Positions 35,215 through 43,951 of a stretch of 64,000 nt of DNA are shown piece by piece. The notes beneath the pieces were generated by a model that was given only the letters and a program-made list of their open reading frames with translations, did no database searches and was not told where the DNA came from. The stretch is taken from NCBI RefSeq assembly GCF_002028425.1, contig NZ_CP020042.1, forward strand, positions 5,927,560 through 5,991,559. Reading direction: 5' to 3'. Position 1 is the stretch's first letter. Each line of letters starts with the position of its first letter. The translations under genes and the position numbers were made by a program. The DNA comes from Streptomyces katrae (GTDB lineage Bacteria > Actinomycetota > Actinomycetes > Streptomycetales > Streptomycetaceae).

Positions 35215-37131
35215 GTGCTGCTGACCCGCATCACGGGACCGCGCGATCTGGACCGGCTCAGCCAGGAGGAGCTGACCCAGCTCGCCGCCGAGATCAGGTC
35301 CTTCCTGGTCGATGCCGTCTCCAAGACCGGCGGGCACCTCGGCCCCAACCTCGGCGTGGTCGAACTGACGATCGCCCTGCACCGGGTCTTCGAATCGCCG
35401 AAGGACAAGGTCCTCTTCGACACCGGGCACCAGGCCTACGTCCACAAGCTGCTCACCGGCCGCCAGGACTTCGCCGGCCTGCGCTCCAAGGGCGGCCTCT
35501 CCGGCTACCCTTCGCGCGCCGAGTCCGACCACGACGTGATCGAGAACTCGCACGCCTCGACCGTCCTCGGCTGGGCCGACGGCCTCGCCAAGGCCAACGA
35601 GGTGCTCGGCCGCGAGGACCACCACGTCGCCGCCGTCATCGGCGACGGCGCCCTCACCGGCGGTATGGCCTGGGAGGCGCTGAACAACATCGCCGCCGCC
35701 AAGGACCGCCCGCTGGTCATCGTCGTCAACGACAACGAGCGCTCCTACGGCCCCACCATCGGCGGCCTCGCGAACCACCTCGCCACCCTGCGCACCACGG
35801 ACGGCTACGAGCGCTTCCTGGCCCGCGGCAAGGAGATCCTGGAGCGCACCCCCGTCGTCGGCAAGCCGCTCTTCGAGACCCTGCACGGCGCCAAGAAGGG
35901 CCTCAAGGACTTCATCGCCCCGCAGGGCATGTTCGAGGACCTCGGCCTGAAGTACATCGGCCCCATCGACGGCCACGACATCGAGGCCCTGGAGTCCGCC
36001 CTCCAGCGCGCCAAGCGCTTCAGCGGCCCGGTCATCGTGCACTGCCTCACCCAGAAGGGCCGCGGCTACACCCCTGCCCTGGAGCATGAGGCGGACCGCT
36101 TCCACGCGGTCGGCGTGATCCACCCGGACACCGGCCTGCCGGTCAAGACCGCCGCCGCCAGCTGGACCTCCGTCTTCGCCGACGAGATGGTCAAGCTCGG
36201 TCACGAGCGCCCGGACATCGTCGGCATCACCGCCGCGATGCTCCACCCGGTCGGTCTCAACAAGTTCGCCGAAGTCTTCCCGGACCGGGTCTACGACGTC
36301 GGCATCGCCGAGCAGCACGCGGCCACCTCGGCCGCCGGCCTGGCCACCGGCGGCGTCCACCCGGTGTTCGCGGTCTACGCGACCTTCCTCAACCGCGCCT
36401 TCGACCAGGTCCTCATGGACGTCGCCCTGCACAAGTGCGGGGTCACCTTCGTCCTGGACCGCGCGGGCGTCACCGGCGACGACGGCGCCTCCCACAACGG
36501 CATGTGGGACATGTCCATCCTCCAGGTCGTCCCCGGCCTGCGCCTGTCCGCCCCCCGCGACGCCGAGCAGCTGCGCGCGCAGCTCCGCGAGGCCGTCGCC
36601 GTCAAGGACGCCCCGACCGTCGTGCGCTACTCCAAGGGCGTCGTCGGCCCGGCCGTCCCGGCCGTCGGGAAGGTCGGCGGCATGGACGTGCTGCGCCTGC
36701 CCGCCCCCGAGGTCACCCACCCGGACGTACTGATCGTCTCGGTCGGCGCGCTCGCCCCGATGTGCCTGGAGATCGCCGACCTGCTCGACAAGCAGGGCAT
36801 CTCCTCGACCGTCGTCGACCCCCGCTGGGTCAAGCCGGTGGACGAGGCCATGGCCCCGCTCGCCGACCGCCACCGGGTCGTCGTCACCGTCGAGGACAAC
36901 GGCCGCACCGGCGGTGTCGGCGCAGCCGTCTCGCAGGCCCTGCGGGACGCGGGCGTGGACGTACCGCTGCGCGACTTCGGCATCCCGCAGCGCTTCCTCG
37001 ACCACGCGCTGCGCAAGGAGATCATGGCCGAGATCGGCCTGACCGCCCCGGACATCGCCCGCCAGGTCACCGGCCTGGTCGCCAAGCTGGACGGCCGTTT
37101 CGAGAGCGAGCCGGCCGCCACCGTCGACTAG
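35215..37131 (+). CDS. dxs: 1-deoxy-D-xylulose-5-phosphate synthase
   Basis: This 638-residue thiamine-diphosphate enzyme condenses pyruvate and glyceraldehyde 3-phosphate, the first step of the MEP isoprenoid pathway. The N-terminal TPP domain shows [13 protein letters not shown] with the catalytic His, and [16 protein letters not shown], the TPP/Mg2+ motif. The Pyr domain carries the activating Glu in [10 protein letters not shown], and [23 protein letters not shown] follows. The C-terminal transketolase domain is complete. GTG at 35215 with AAGGAGG 5 bases upstream gives the family-like start [15 protein letters not shown]. The gene is monocistronic, between two strong terminators. Confidence 0.97.
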   Translation: MLLTRITGPRDLDRLSQEELTQLAAEIRSFLVDAVSKTGGHLGPNLGVVELTIALHRVFESPKDKVLFDTGHQAYVHKLLTGRQDFAGLRSKGGLSGYPSRAESDHDVIENSHASTVLGWADGLAKANEVLGREDHHVAAVIGDGALTGGMAWEALNNIAAAKDRPLVIVVNDNERSYGPTIGGLANHLATLRTTDGYERFLARGKEILERTPVVGKPLFETLHGAKKGLKDFIAPQGMFEDLGLKYIGPIDGHDIEALESALQRAKRFSGPVIVHCLTQKGRGYTPALEHEADRFHAVGVIHPDTGLPVKTAAASWTSVFADEMVKLGHERPDIVGITAAMLHPVGLNKFAEVFPDRVYDVGIAEQHAATSAAGLATGGVHPVFAVYATFLNRAFDQVLMDVALHKCGVTFVLDRAGVTGDDGASHNGMWDMSILQVVPGLRLSAPRDAEQLRAQLREAVAVKDAPTVVRYSKGVVGPAVPAVGKVGGMDVLRLPAPEVTHPDVLIVSVGALAPMCLEIADLLDKQGISSTVVDPRWVKPVDEAMAPLADRHRVVVTVEDNGRTGGVGAAVSQALRDAGVDVPLRDFGIPQRFLDHALRKEIMAEIGLTAPDIARQVTGLVAKLDGRFESEPAATVD

Positions 37132-37165
37132 CCGAAACGGCGGCCGGATCGCGCGGTTGCACCAC

Positions 37166-37209
37166 ACGGGCCGGGAGATCACCCTTGAAGGGTGGGCCTC
37201 CCGGCCCGT
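37166..37209 (+). terminator. Terminator after dxs
   Basis: The 12-bp outer stem ACGGGCCGGGAG / CTCCCGGCCCGT encloses a second stem (CACCC / GGGTG). It ends 26 bp before the start of the permease gene. Confidence 0.8.
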
Positions 37210-37235
37210 TCGCGTACTTCTTGGGAGGTGCGTCG

Positions 37236-38735
37236 GTGAGCTCGGACCTCAACAGCCCGTTCCGCACGAAGACGGTGGAACAGTCCATACGTGACACGGA
37301 GGAGCCGGAGCACGCGCTCCGCAAATCGCTCTCCGCCTGGGACCTGACCGTCTTCGGTGTCGGTGTCATCATCGGTACCGGCATCTTCGTCCTCACGGGC
37401 ATCGCAGCCCGCAACAACGCCGGCCCCGCCACAGCCCTCTCCTTCGTGGTGTCGGGCGTCGTCTGTGCCCTCGCGGCCCTGTGCTACGCCGAGTTCGCGT
37501 CCACCGTGCCGGTGGCGGGCTCGGCGTACACCTTCGCGTACGCCTCCATCGGGGAACTGCCCGCCTGGATCATCGGCTGGGACCTGGTCCTCGAATTCGC
37601 CCTCGGCACCGCCGTCGTGGCCGTCGGCTGGTCCGGGTACGTGCGCCACCTCATGCACACGAACCTCGGCTGGGACATGCCCGTCGCGCTGACCTCGCGC
37701 GACGACGGCGGCAGCTTCGACCTCCTGGCGTTCCTGCTGGTCCTGGTGCTGACCGCGATCCTGGTCGTCGGCACGAAGCTGTCGGCCCGGATCACCGCGA
37801 TCGTCGTCGCGATCAAGGTGACCGTCGTGCTCCTGGTCATCGTCGCCGGCGCCTTCTTCATCAAGGCCGACAACTACTCCCCGTTCATCCCGCCGGCCGA
37901 AGCGCAGAAAGCCGGCAGCGGCTGGGCGACCGCACCCCTGGTGCAGCTGATGTTCGGCTACCAGCCCACCAACTTCGGCGTCATGGGCATCTTCACCGCC
38001 GCCTCCCTCGTCTTCTTCGCCTTCATCGGCTTCGACGTGGTGGCCACGGCGGCGGAGGAGACCAAGAACCCGCAACGGGACATGCCCCGCGGCATCCTGG
38101 GCTCGCTGCTCATCTGCACCCTGCTCTACGTCGCCGTCACCGTGGTCGTCACCGGCATGCAGTACTACAAGGACATGTCGCCGGAGGCCCCGCTCGCCGA
38201 GGCCTTCAGAGCCGTGGACCAGCCCTTCTTCTCCGGCGCCATCAGCCTCGGGGCAGCCGTCGGCCTGGTCACGGTGTGCATGATCCTGCTGCTGGGCCAG
38301 ACCCGGGTGTTCTTCGCGATGAGCCGTGACGGACTGCTGCCGCGGGTCTTCTCCGTGACCCACCCGAAGTTCCGCACCCCCTACCGGGCCACCGTGCTGC
38401 TCGGTGTGGTCATCGCCGTCGTCGCGGGGTTCACCCCGCTGGAGAAGCTGGCGGAACTGGTCAACATCGGCACGCTGTTCGCCTTCGTCATCGTGGCCCT
38501 CGGCGTGATCATCCTCCGCAAGACCCGCCCCGACCTGCACCGTTCGTTCCGCACCCCGTGGGTGCCGCTGATCCCGATCGTCTCGATGGCGGCCTCGCTG
38601 TGGCTGATGCTCAACCTGCCGGCCGAGACCTGGGTCCGCTTCGGGATCTGGATGGTGGTCGGTCTCGTCGTCTACTTCCTGTACGGGATCCGCAAGAGCC
38701 GTCTGGCGCAGCTGGGCCAGGAGGCGAAGTTCTAG
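37236..38735 (+). CDS. APC family amino acid permease
   Basis: This 499-residue transporter has about 12 membrane helices. The APC signature in helix 1 is VFGVGVIIGTGIFVLTGIAA, with the substrate-binding Gly-Thr-Gly turn, followed by CYAEFASTVPVAGSAYTFAYASIGELPAW in helix 3 and FFAFIGFDVVATAAEETKNPQRDMPRGI in helix 6-7. The long form with EEPEHALRKSLSAWDL at the N-terminus resembles the YfnA/CAT-type cationic amino acid transporters. GTG at 37236 has GGGAGG 7 bases upstream. It follows the dxs terminator, so it is likely separately transcribed. Confidence 0.9.
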   Translation: MSSDLNSPFRTKTVEQSIRDTEEPEHALRKSLSAWDLTVFGVGVIIGTGIFVLTGIAARNNAGPATALSFVVSGVVCALAALCYAEFASTVPVAGSAYTFAYASIGELPAWIIGWDLVLEFALGTAVVAVGWSGYVRHLMHTNLGWDMPVALTSRDDGGSFDLLAFLLVLVLTAILVVGTKLSARITAIVVAIKVTVVLLVIVAGAFFIKADNYSPFIPPAEAQKAGSGWATAPLVQLMFGYQPTNFGVMGIFTAASLVFFAFIGFDVVATAAEETKNPQRDMPRGILGSLLICTLLYVAVTVVVTGMQYYKDMSPEAPLAEAFRAVDQPFFSGAISLGAAVGLVTVCMILLLGQTRVFFAMSRDGLLPRVFSVTHPKFRTPYRATVLLGVVIAVVAGFTPLEKLAELVNIGTLFAFVIVALGVIILRKTRPDLHRSFRTPWVPLIPIVSMAASLWLMLNLPAETWVRFGIWMVVGLVVYFLYGIRKSRLAQLGQEAKF

Positions 38736-38757
38736 GGACCTGAACGGATCACACGGC

Positions 38758-39909
38758 TCAGGCCGACGGGGACGGCTCGGGCGCCGGGGACTTGGACCTG
38801 GCGCCCTTGCCGCCGCCCTTGGCGGGGGAGTCCTTCGCCGAGGCGGGCACCTTCTGGTCGGTGCGCAGGGCCTCCCACAGCTGGGAGGCCTGTTCCTGTG
38901 CGATGACCACCCGGTTCGGGTCCACCTTGTCGTAGGCCACCGGCAGCATGATGGTCTCCATCGTGGACGGGTCCACGCCCTTCATGCTCTGCGCGAAGTC
39001 GGCCAGCGCGCTGAGCGAGGCCAGGTCGGAGTCGGTGGTCAGGGACTTGGTGCCGGCGTCGGCGAGCTTGTAGAGCCGGGCCGGGTTGCCGAGGGCGTCC
39101 TGCTTCTTGATCTCGGAGAGCATGGCGAGCATGAACTGCTGCTGGAGGCCTATGCGTCCGAGGTCGCTGCCGTCGCCGTAGCCGTAGCGGGTGCGGACGA
39201 ACTTCAGGGAGTCCGTGCCGTTCAGCCGGTGCGTGCCCGCGTCGAGCTTCAGGCCGCCCTTCGCGCCCGTCATCGGCTGGTCGAGGGTGACGGTGACCCC
39301 GCCGAGGGCGTCCACCAGCCCCTTGAACCCGGCGAAGTCCACCTCCACGAAGTGGTCCACGCGGATCCCCGACAGCTGCTCGACCGTCTTGACCACACAG
39401 GCCGGACCGGCCACCGAGTAGACGGAGTTGAACATGACCCGGTTCGCCCCGGGGACGGTCTTGCCGTCCTGGTCCTTGCATTCGGGCCGGGTGATCAGGG
39501 TGTCGCGGGGGATGCTGACCGCGGTGGCCCGGGACCGGCCCTCGGGTATGTGGACCAGCATCGCCGTGTCGGAGCGGGCCCCGCTGACGTTGCCGTGGTC
39601 GAGCTCGCCGTTGGCCCCGGCGCGGGAGTCGGAGCCCAGCACCAGGATGTTCTGGGCCTTCTCCACCACCTTCGGCGGGCGGTTGTCCGTACCGATCGCC
39701 CGGTCCAGGTCCACGCTGTCGATGTTTCCCTCGAGGTGGCTGTAGACCCACCAGCCGGCCCCGGCCGAGCCGAGGACGAGGACGGCCGCCGTCCAGGCCA
39801 GGCCCCGGCGGATCCGGCTCGCGCGCGACCGGCCCGGCTTCGGCTCCGACCCCGCCCCGGGCTCCGGCTCGGGCGTGGTCGTGGCGGTGGCGGTGGCGTC
39901 TGAAGTCAT
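38758..39909 (-). CDS. LytR-CpsA-Psr (LCP) family cell-wall glycopolymer transferase
   Basis: This 383-residue protein has a cytoplasmic acidic/Pro-rich N-terminus, one membrane helix (GLAWTAAVLVLGSAGAGWWVYSHL, about residues 36-59) and an extracytoplasmic LCP domain. Polyprenyl-phosphate-binding landmarks are NILVLGSDSRAG, ARSDTAMLVHIPEG, ATAVSIPRDTLI and the Arg-rich FVRTRYGYGDGSDLGRIGLQQQFM. LCP enzymes attach secondary polymers such as teichoic acids or capsules to peptidoglycan. It lies at the left edge of a cluster for a nonulosonate-type polymer, a sensible partner, though LCP genes are also found alone. The C-terminal tail is Lys/Ser/Pro-rich and probably wall-associated. Confidence 0.92.
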   Translation of the reverse strand: MTSDATATATTTPEPEPGAGSEPKPGRSRASRIRRGLAWTAAVLVLGSAGAGWWVYSHLEGNIDSVDLDRAIGTDNRPPKVVEKAQNILVLGSDSRAGANGELDHGNVSGARSDTAMLVHIPEGRSRATAVSIPRDTLITRPECKDQDGKTVPGANRVMFNSVYSVAGPACVVKTVEQLSGIRVDHFVEVDFAGFKGLVDALGGVTVTLDQPMTGAKGGLKLDAGTHRLNGTDSLKFVRTRYGYGDGSDLGRIGLQQQFMLAMLSEIKKQDALGNPARLYKLADAGTKSLTTDSDLASLSALADFAQSMKGVDPSTMETIMLPVAYDKVDPNRVVIAQEQASQLWEALRTDQKVPASAKDSPAKGGGKGARSKSPAPEPSPSA

Positions 39910-40057
39910 GCCCGGGGACCGGTCCTTCCGAACGGGTGGCGGGGGAACGCGGCGGGGCGCGCGCGGGCTCCAACATAGACGCAGGACCCCGCCGGAAGAC
40001 CCCCGGGGTATCCTGATTCTGTTCGAATCGTGAAGGGGAAGGGTTGCTTGCGGTCCC

Positions 40058-41179
40058 ATGGCGACGCGATCCAGACGCAGTCCGAACAAATCCCCCCAGC
40101 GCCCCGCGGCACCGGCTCCGGCTCGTAACGGGAACCCCGCGGCCCTGGGCCCGCTGACCGGACGCTGGGTCCTCGCCGGCAAGGACGGCCGGCTCACCGC
40201 GTACGCCCGGACCGGCGGCGGCCTCCTGCGCTGGACCGAAGAGACCCCGGGCGGCCCCGGCTGGAGCGGCCCCGACTTCTTCCCCGCCGACGGCCTGACC
40301 GACCTGTCGGTGGGCCAGGGCCCCGACGGGTACGCCCACTTCACGGCCCGGCGCCGCGCCCGGGACGGCGACACCGAGACCCTCACGTACCACCACGCCG
40401 TCCAGTACCAGAGCGGCCGCCCGATCGGCCCCTGGGAATCCCTCGGCACCCTCTACCAGAACGTCGAGATGTCCCTGCGCGGCGGCCCGCCGGCCATCAC
40501 GGTGGACGCCCAGGGCGCGGCCCACGTCTTCGTCCGCAACAACGGGCGGGGCATCCACATGAAACGCCAGGACAAGAAGGGCACCTGGGGCCGCTGGGAG
40601 GACCTGAAGGGCAGCATGACCTTCGAGGGGGGCTGCGCCTCCTCCACCGCCGACGGCCGCACCGCCTTCGCCGCCCCCGGCGAGAAGGGGCTCACCTTCT
40701 GGGCGCAGTCCGCACCCGGCGGCCCCCTGAAGATGGGCGAGGTGGTCCCCTACCTCGCCCGGGACGGTTCGCTCGCCACCCTGGAGACGGCCCCGGGCCG
40801 GCTCACCCGCTTCTGGCACGCGGCCGACGGCAGCGGGGTGTTCGCCCACCGCGAGGGCGCAGGGGTGATGGCCCTGGGCGGCGGTCCGGGACTCGGGGCG
40901 GTGGCCGCCGTCCGCGCGCTGGTCGACGGGTACGACTGCACGGTGCTGGCCCACCGCGCCCTGGACGGCCGTACCGCACTCGCCGCGTACCCGACGGAGA
41001 ACGAGGCGGCCGGGCTCTGGTGGACCGGGATCGGCGAGGAGTGCCCGGACTCCCCGGCCCTCGCCGTCGACGCCCGCGGCCTGGTCGTCATCGCCTCGAT
41101 CAGCGCCGGCGGCGAACTGCTCGTCAACCGGCAGAAGGACAGTTCCGGCCTCTCACTGGGCCGCTGGCAGCGCTTCTGA
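40058..41179 (+). CDS. Seven-bladed PLL/DUF346-like beta-propeller protein, probable glycan-binding
   Basis: This 373-residue protein lacks a signal peptide. After a basic Pro-rich tail (residues 1-30) I can align seven repeats of about 45 residues. Each holds a pattern like [VA]DxxGxxxVFxR followed by G..W..W, for example RWVLAGKDGRLTAYARTGGGLLRWTE and AITVDAQGAAHVFVRNNGRGIHMKR. That pattern is typical of PLL-type fucose-binding lectins and DUF346 propellers. It faces the polymer genes, and its last 27 bp overlap the 3' end of the convergent polysialyltransferase-like gene. A role in binding the polymer or its intermediates is inferred from context only. Confidence 0.75.
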   Translation: MATRSRRSPNKSPQRPAAPAPARNGNPAALGPLTGRWVLAGKDGRLTAYARTGGGLLRWTEETPGGPGWSGPDFFPADGLTDLSVGQGPDGYAHFTARRRARDGDTETLTYHHAVQYQSGRPIGPWESLGTLYQNVEMSLRGGPPAITVDAQGAAHVFVRNNGRGIHMKRQDKKGTWGRWEDLKGSMTFEGGCASSTADGRTAFAAPGEKGLTFWAQSAPGGPLKMGEVVPYLARDGSLATLETAPGRLTRFWHAADGSGVFAHREGAGVMALGGGPGLGAVAAVRALVDGYDCTVLAHRALDGRTALAAYPTENEAAGLWWTGIGEECPDSPALAVDARGLVVIASISAGGELLVNRQKDSSGLSLGRWQRF

Positions 41180-42217
41180 CCGCTCGCCCGTGCGCCGTCG
41201 GCCCTGCGGCGGGATGCTGGCCAGGCCGTGGCGGGCGATGGCCAGGCTGGAGATGCGCCGCAGGAAGTCCACCGAGCGGGCCGCCGTGTCCGGGGTGATC
41301 CAGGCGTCGTCGATCTCGCACAGCTCCACCCGCACCGGTGCACCGCGCAGCACGATCGGCAGGGTGTAGGCGATGGTGGACGCGAAGGTCAGCAGGGACA
41401 GCCCGATGGGCTCGGTCAGCGCGGTCAGCTCCAGCGGCAGCTCGGGGTGGACGATCTCCATGCCGGTCAGTCCGGCGATCCGCTGGAGCTTGTCCGCGCT
41501 CTCCCGGCGGTGCGCCAGGTAGCGGCCGGCCGCCCGGGTGCGGGCGATCCAGCCGACCGCCTCGATGTAGCGGTCCTCGTCGATGACCCCGGTCTCCACC
41601 AGCGAGCTGCCCGCCAGGTCCGCGCCGGGCCGGGGGCGGGCCGGGCCGAAGGTGGCCCGGCTCCAGGCGTACTCGTTGGGCCGCAGCTCGGCGCCCGGCG
41701 GCGCCGTCACCGGCATGCAGGTGAAGAACACGGCCCGCTCCAGCTCCGGACGGGCCAGCCACCGGTTCACCGGGCCGCCCTTGGCGGACTTGGCGTCCCC
41801 CTGGTGCCAGCGGGTCAGCTGCTGCCCGCTCGTCAGCAGCGCCACCAGCTCGGTGGTGGCGGTGCCGTCGTCGACGACGACCACCTCGCGGGCCCGGGAG
41901 CGCGGCAGCAGCAGCTGGATGGTGCGGGAGAACAGGTCCCCGATCACCAGGCGCCGGGCCGCCGCCACCGCCCGGCCGAGCCGGACCAGCTCGCCGGCCC
42001 GCCCCAGGTATCCCGCGCGGACCTCGTAGCGCCGCCAGACCACCTTGGCCTGGGAGGCGTACCGGCACAGCCGGCGGACCTGCGCGCGCGAGCGCGGGTC
42101 CACCGGCTGGAGCACGGCGATGGTGAGGGAGGCTGCCTCGCCCGGGTGGGCATGGGCCCACTCCAGGACATTCAGTAGTTGAGCCGGGCTCTCCACCAGG
42201 GCGAGGGTTTCGCTCAT
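41153..42217 (-). CDS. Polysialyltransferase/sialyltransferase-like glycosyltransferase
   Basis: This 354-residue cytosolic protein begins LALVESPAQLLNVLEWAHAH, the opening typical of bacterial polysialyltransferase and lipooligosaccharide sialyltransferase families. Two short motifs of those enzymes are visible: the D/E-D/E-G motif in VVVVDDGTATTE (about residue 115) and the HP motif in IVHPELPLEL (about 260). It would transfer CMP-activated nonulosonic acid to an acceptor or a growing chain. Its start overlaps the neuB stop by 4 bp (ATGA), so it is the last gene of a neuA-neuB-transferase unit. The family call is from motifs and context, hence moderate confidence in the exact activity. Confidence 0.72.
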   Translation of the reverse strand: MSETLALVESPAQLLNVLEWAHAHPGEAASLTIAVLQPVDPRSRAQVRRLCRYASQAKVVWRRYEVRAGYLGRAGELVRLGRAVAAARRLVIGDLFSRTIQLLLPRSRAREVVVVDDGTATTELVALLTSGQQLTRWHQGDAKSAKGGPVNRWLARPELERAVFFTCMPVTAPPGAELRPNEYAWSRATFGPARPRPGADLAGSSLVETGVIDEDRYIEAVGWIARTRAAGRYLAHRRESADKLQRIAGLTGMEIVHPELPLELTALTEPIGLSLLTFASTIAYTLPIVLRGAPVRVELCEIDDAWITPDTAARSVDFLRRISSLAIARHGLASIPPQGRRRTGERSEALPAAQ

Positions 42218-43134
42218 GCCGAGGCCGTCAGGCCCTCGGCGGGGAGGGTGCCCTGGACGCGGCGGAGCTTCTTCATGGGGGCGAGCTCGGAGTCGTAGAC
42301 CTTCTTGACGCCGTCGCCGAGGGCGGTCTCGATGGTCCGGATGTCGCGCACGAGGCGGGCGAGGCCGCCGGGCTCGACGGAGGCGGCCTGGTCGGAGCCC
42401 CACATCGCGCGGTCGAGGGTGATGTGCCGCTCGACGGCGCAGGCGCCCATGGCGACGGCCGCCACGGTGGTCTGCAGGCCCGTCTCGTGCCCCGAGTAGC
42501 CGATCGGCACGTTCGGGTAGGCCGCCTCCAGGCTGTTGATCACCCGCAGGTTCAGCTCCTCGGCCCTGGCCGGGTAGGTGGAGGTGGCGTGCAGCAGGAT
42601 GATGTTCTCGCTGCCGAGCACCTCCACGGCGTGCCGGATCTGCTGCGGGGTCGACATGCCGGTGGAGAGGATGACCGTCTTGCCCGTGGCGCGCAGGGCC
42701 AGCAGCAGCTCGTCGTCGGTCAGCGAGGCGGAGGCCACCTTGTGCGCGGGCACGTCGAACTTCTCCAGGAAGGTGACGGCCTCGGTGTCCCAGGGGGAGG
42801 CGAACCAGTCGATGCCGCGCTCGGCGCAGTGCTCGTCGATGGCCCGGTACTCGTCCTCGCCGAACTCGACGCGGTGGCGGTAGTCGATGTACGTCATCCG
42901 GCCCCAGGGCGTGTCCCGCTCGATGTCCCACTGGTCGCGCGGGGTGCATATCTCGGGGGTGCGCTTCTGGAACTTCACCGCGTCACAGCCCGCGTCGGCG
43001 GCGGCGTCGACGAGCGCGAGGGCGTTGGCCAGCTCACCGTTGTGGTTGATCCCGATCTCGCCGATCACATAGGTGGGCCGGCCGGCGCCGACCTCCCGCT
43101 TTCCGATCCGGCGGATCCGGTTGCTGTGCACCAC
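42214..43134 (-). CDS. neuB: N-acetylneuraminate synthase family protein (NeuB) without C-terminal SAF domain
   Basis: This 306-residue protein condenses PEP with a hexose or N-acyl-hexosamine to make a nine-carbon sialic-acid-type sugar. The TIM barrel is clear: TYVIGEIGINHNGELANALALVD, DAVKFQKR, WFASPWDTEAVTFLEKF, HKVASASL, TVILSTGMST, IILLHATSTYPA, PIGYSGHE. It ends around residue 300, whereas typical NeuB has about 345 residues with a C-terminal antifreeze-like (SAF) domain that completes the neighbouring active site in the dimer. The start is GTG (43134), three bases after the neuA stop; GTG 43131 is an alternative. Product could be Neu5Ac, Kdn or a legionaminic/pseudaminic relative; none of the precursor-modifying genes is present. 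Confidence 0.88.
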   Translation of the reverse strand: MVHSNRIRRIGKREVGAGRPTYVIGEIGINHNGELANALALVDAAADAGCDAVKFQKRTPEICTPRDQWDIERDTPWGRMTYIDYRHRVEFGEDEYRAIDEHCAERGIDWFASPWDTEAVTFLEKFDVPAHKVASASLTDDELLLALRATGKTVILSTGMSTPQQIRHAVEVLGSENIILLHATSTYPARAEELNLRVINSLEAAYPNVPIGYSGHETGLQTTVAAVAMGACAVERHITLDRAMWGSDQAASVEPGGLARLVRDIRTIETALGDGVKKVYDSELAPMKKLRRVQGTLPAEGLTASA

Positions 43135-43137
43135 TGT

Positions 43138-43890
43138 TCAGAGTTCCTTTCCGGGGTACTGCTGGGGTTGCGGCGACGGGGTCGCCGAAGTCTGCGGGGG
43201 GTCCAGGAGCGGGGCCAGGGCCCGGGCCCGGTCGAGGTCGCCGGGTTCGTCGAGCTCGATGGCCCGCTCGGGGGCCGTGGGGACCAGCTGGGTGCGGCCG
43301 AAGAAGCGGTGGCCGCTGCGGCGGAAGCCCTCGGCGCGCATCGCGTAGACGGCGCCCGACTCCAGGTATTCGGGCGTACGGTCCTGGCGGCGCAGCCGGA
43401 CCGCGCTGTCGTGGTTGACGCCCCGCGCCTGGTGGCCGGGCCCGTGGCCGGGCTCGGCGGTCCACAGGAAGCCGTGGAAGGGCACGGCGGTGAAGGCGGA
43501 GTCGGCGCCGTCGCGGACGATCGCCAGGACGGCCTCGTCCACCTCCTCGGAGGTGATGAAGGGGCTGGTGCACTGGACGAAGACCAGCACGTCCACGGCT
43601 TCGGAGTGACGTTCCTCCAGCCGGTCCAGCGCGTGCAGCAGCGCCGATTCGCTGGACGCCCGGTCCGAGCCCAGCTCGGCCGGCCGCTCCACCACCTCGG
43701 CGCCGGCGGCGCGGGCGGCGAGGGCGATCGCCGCGTCGTCGGTGGACACGGCGACCCGGGTCACGTGGGCGGCGCCCAGGCAGGCCCGCACCGCGCGGAC
43801 CACCAGCGGCACCCCGCCGACCTCGGCCACGTTCTTGCCGGGGATGCCCTTGGAGCCGCCCCGGGCGGGTATGACGGCGGTGACGTTCAC
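43138..43890 (-). CDS. neuA: CMP-nonulosonate (acylneuraminate) cytidylyltransferase (NeuA)
   Basis: This 250-residue enzyme has the nucleotide-binding opening VIPARGGSKGIPGKNV, the motif QCTSPFIT, and ESGAVYAMRAEGF, all typical of CMP-sialic acid synthetases. It activates the NeuB product with CTP for the transferases in the cluster. The GTG start has AGGAGAAG upstream. It is the first gene of the neuA-neuB-transferase unit on this strand, or the second if read through from the DUF6716 gene 61 bp upstream; that gap holds an unusual G-rich tract (plus strand). The C-terminal tail is Pro/Gln-rich and variable. Confidence 0.9.
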   Translation of the reverse strand: MNVTAVIPARGGSKGIPGKNVAEVGGVPLVVRAVRACLGAAHVTRVAVSTDDAAIALAARAAGAEVVERPAELGSDRASSESALLHALDRLEERHSEAVDVLVFVQCTSPFITSEEVDEAVLAIVRDGADSAFTAVPFHGFLWTAEPGHGPGHQARGVNHDSAVRLRRQDRTPEYLESGAVYAMRAEGFRRSGHRFFGRTQLVPTAPERAIELDEPGDLDRARALAPLLDPPQTSATPSPQPQQYPGKEL

Positions 43891-43905
43891 AGGGCTCTTC
43901 TCCTG

Positions 43906-43949
43906 GGAGGGAACGGGGACGGGGAGGGGGACGGGGAAGGGGAAGGGGC
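43906..43949. repeat. G-run tract between neuA and the DUF6716 gene
   Basis: On the plus strand at least seven runs of 3-5 G separated by A, AA or AC (GGGGACGGGGAGGGGGACGG and on), with G-quadruplex potential on the template strand of the minus-strand operon. Confidence 0.6.
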
Positions 43950-43951
43950 GT

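Noticed and set aside
43906..43949. Coding extension of neuA or DUF6716 through the G-rich tract
   Set aside because: Both genes have clear termini outside it and the tract translates to low-complexity Gly/Asp/Glu or Pro/Ser strings.
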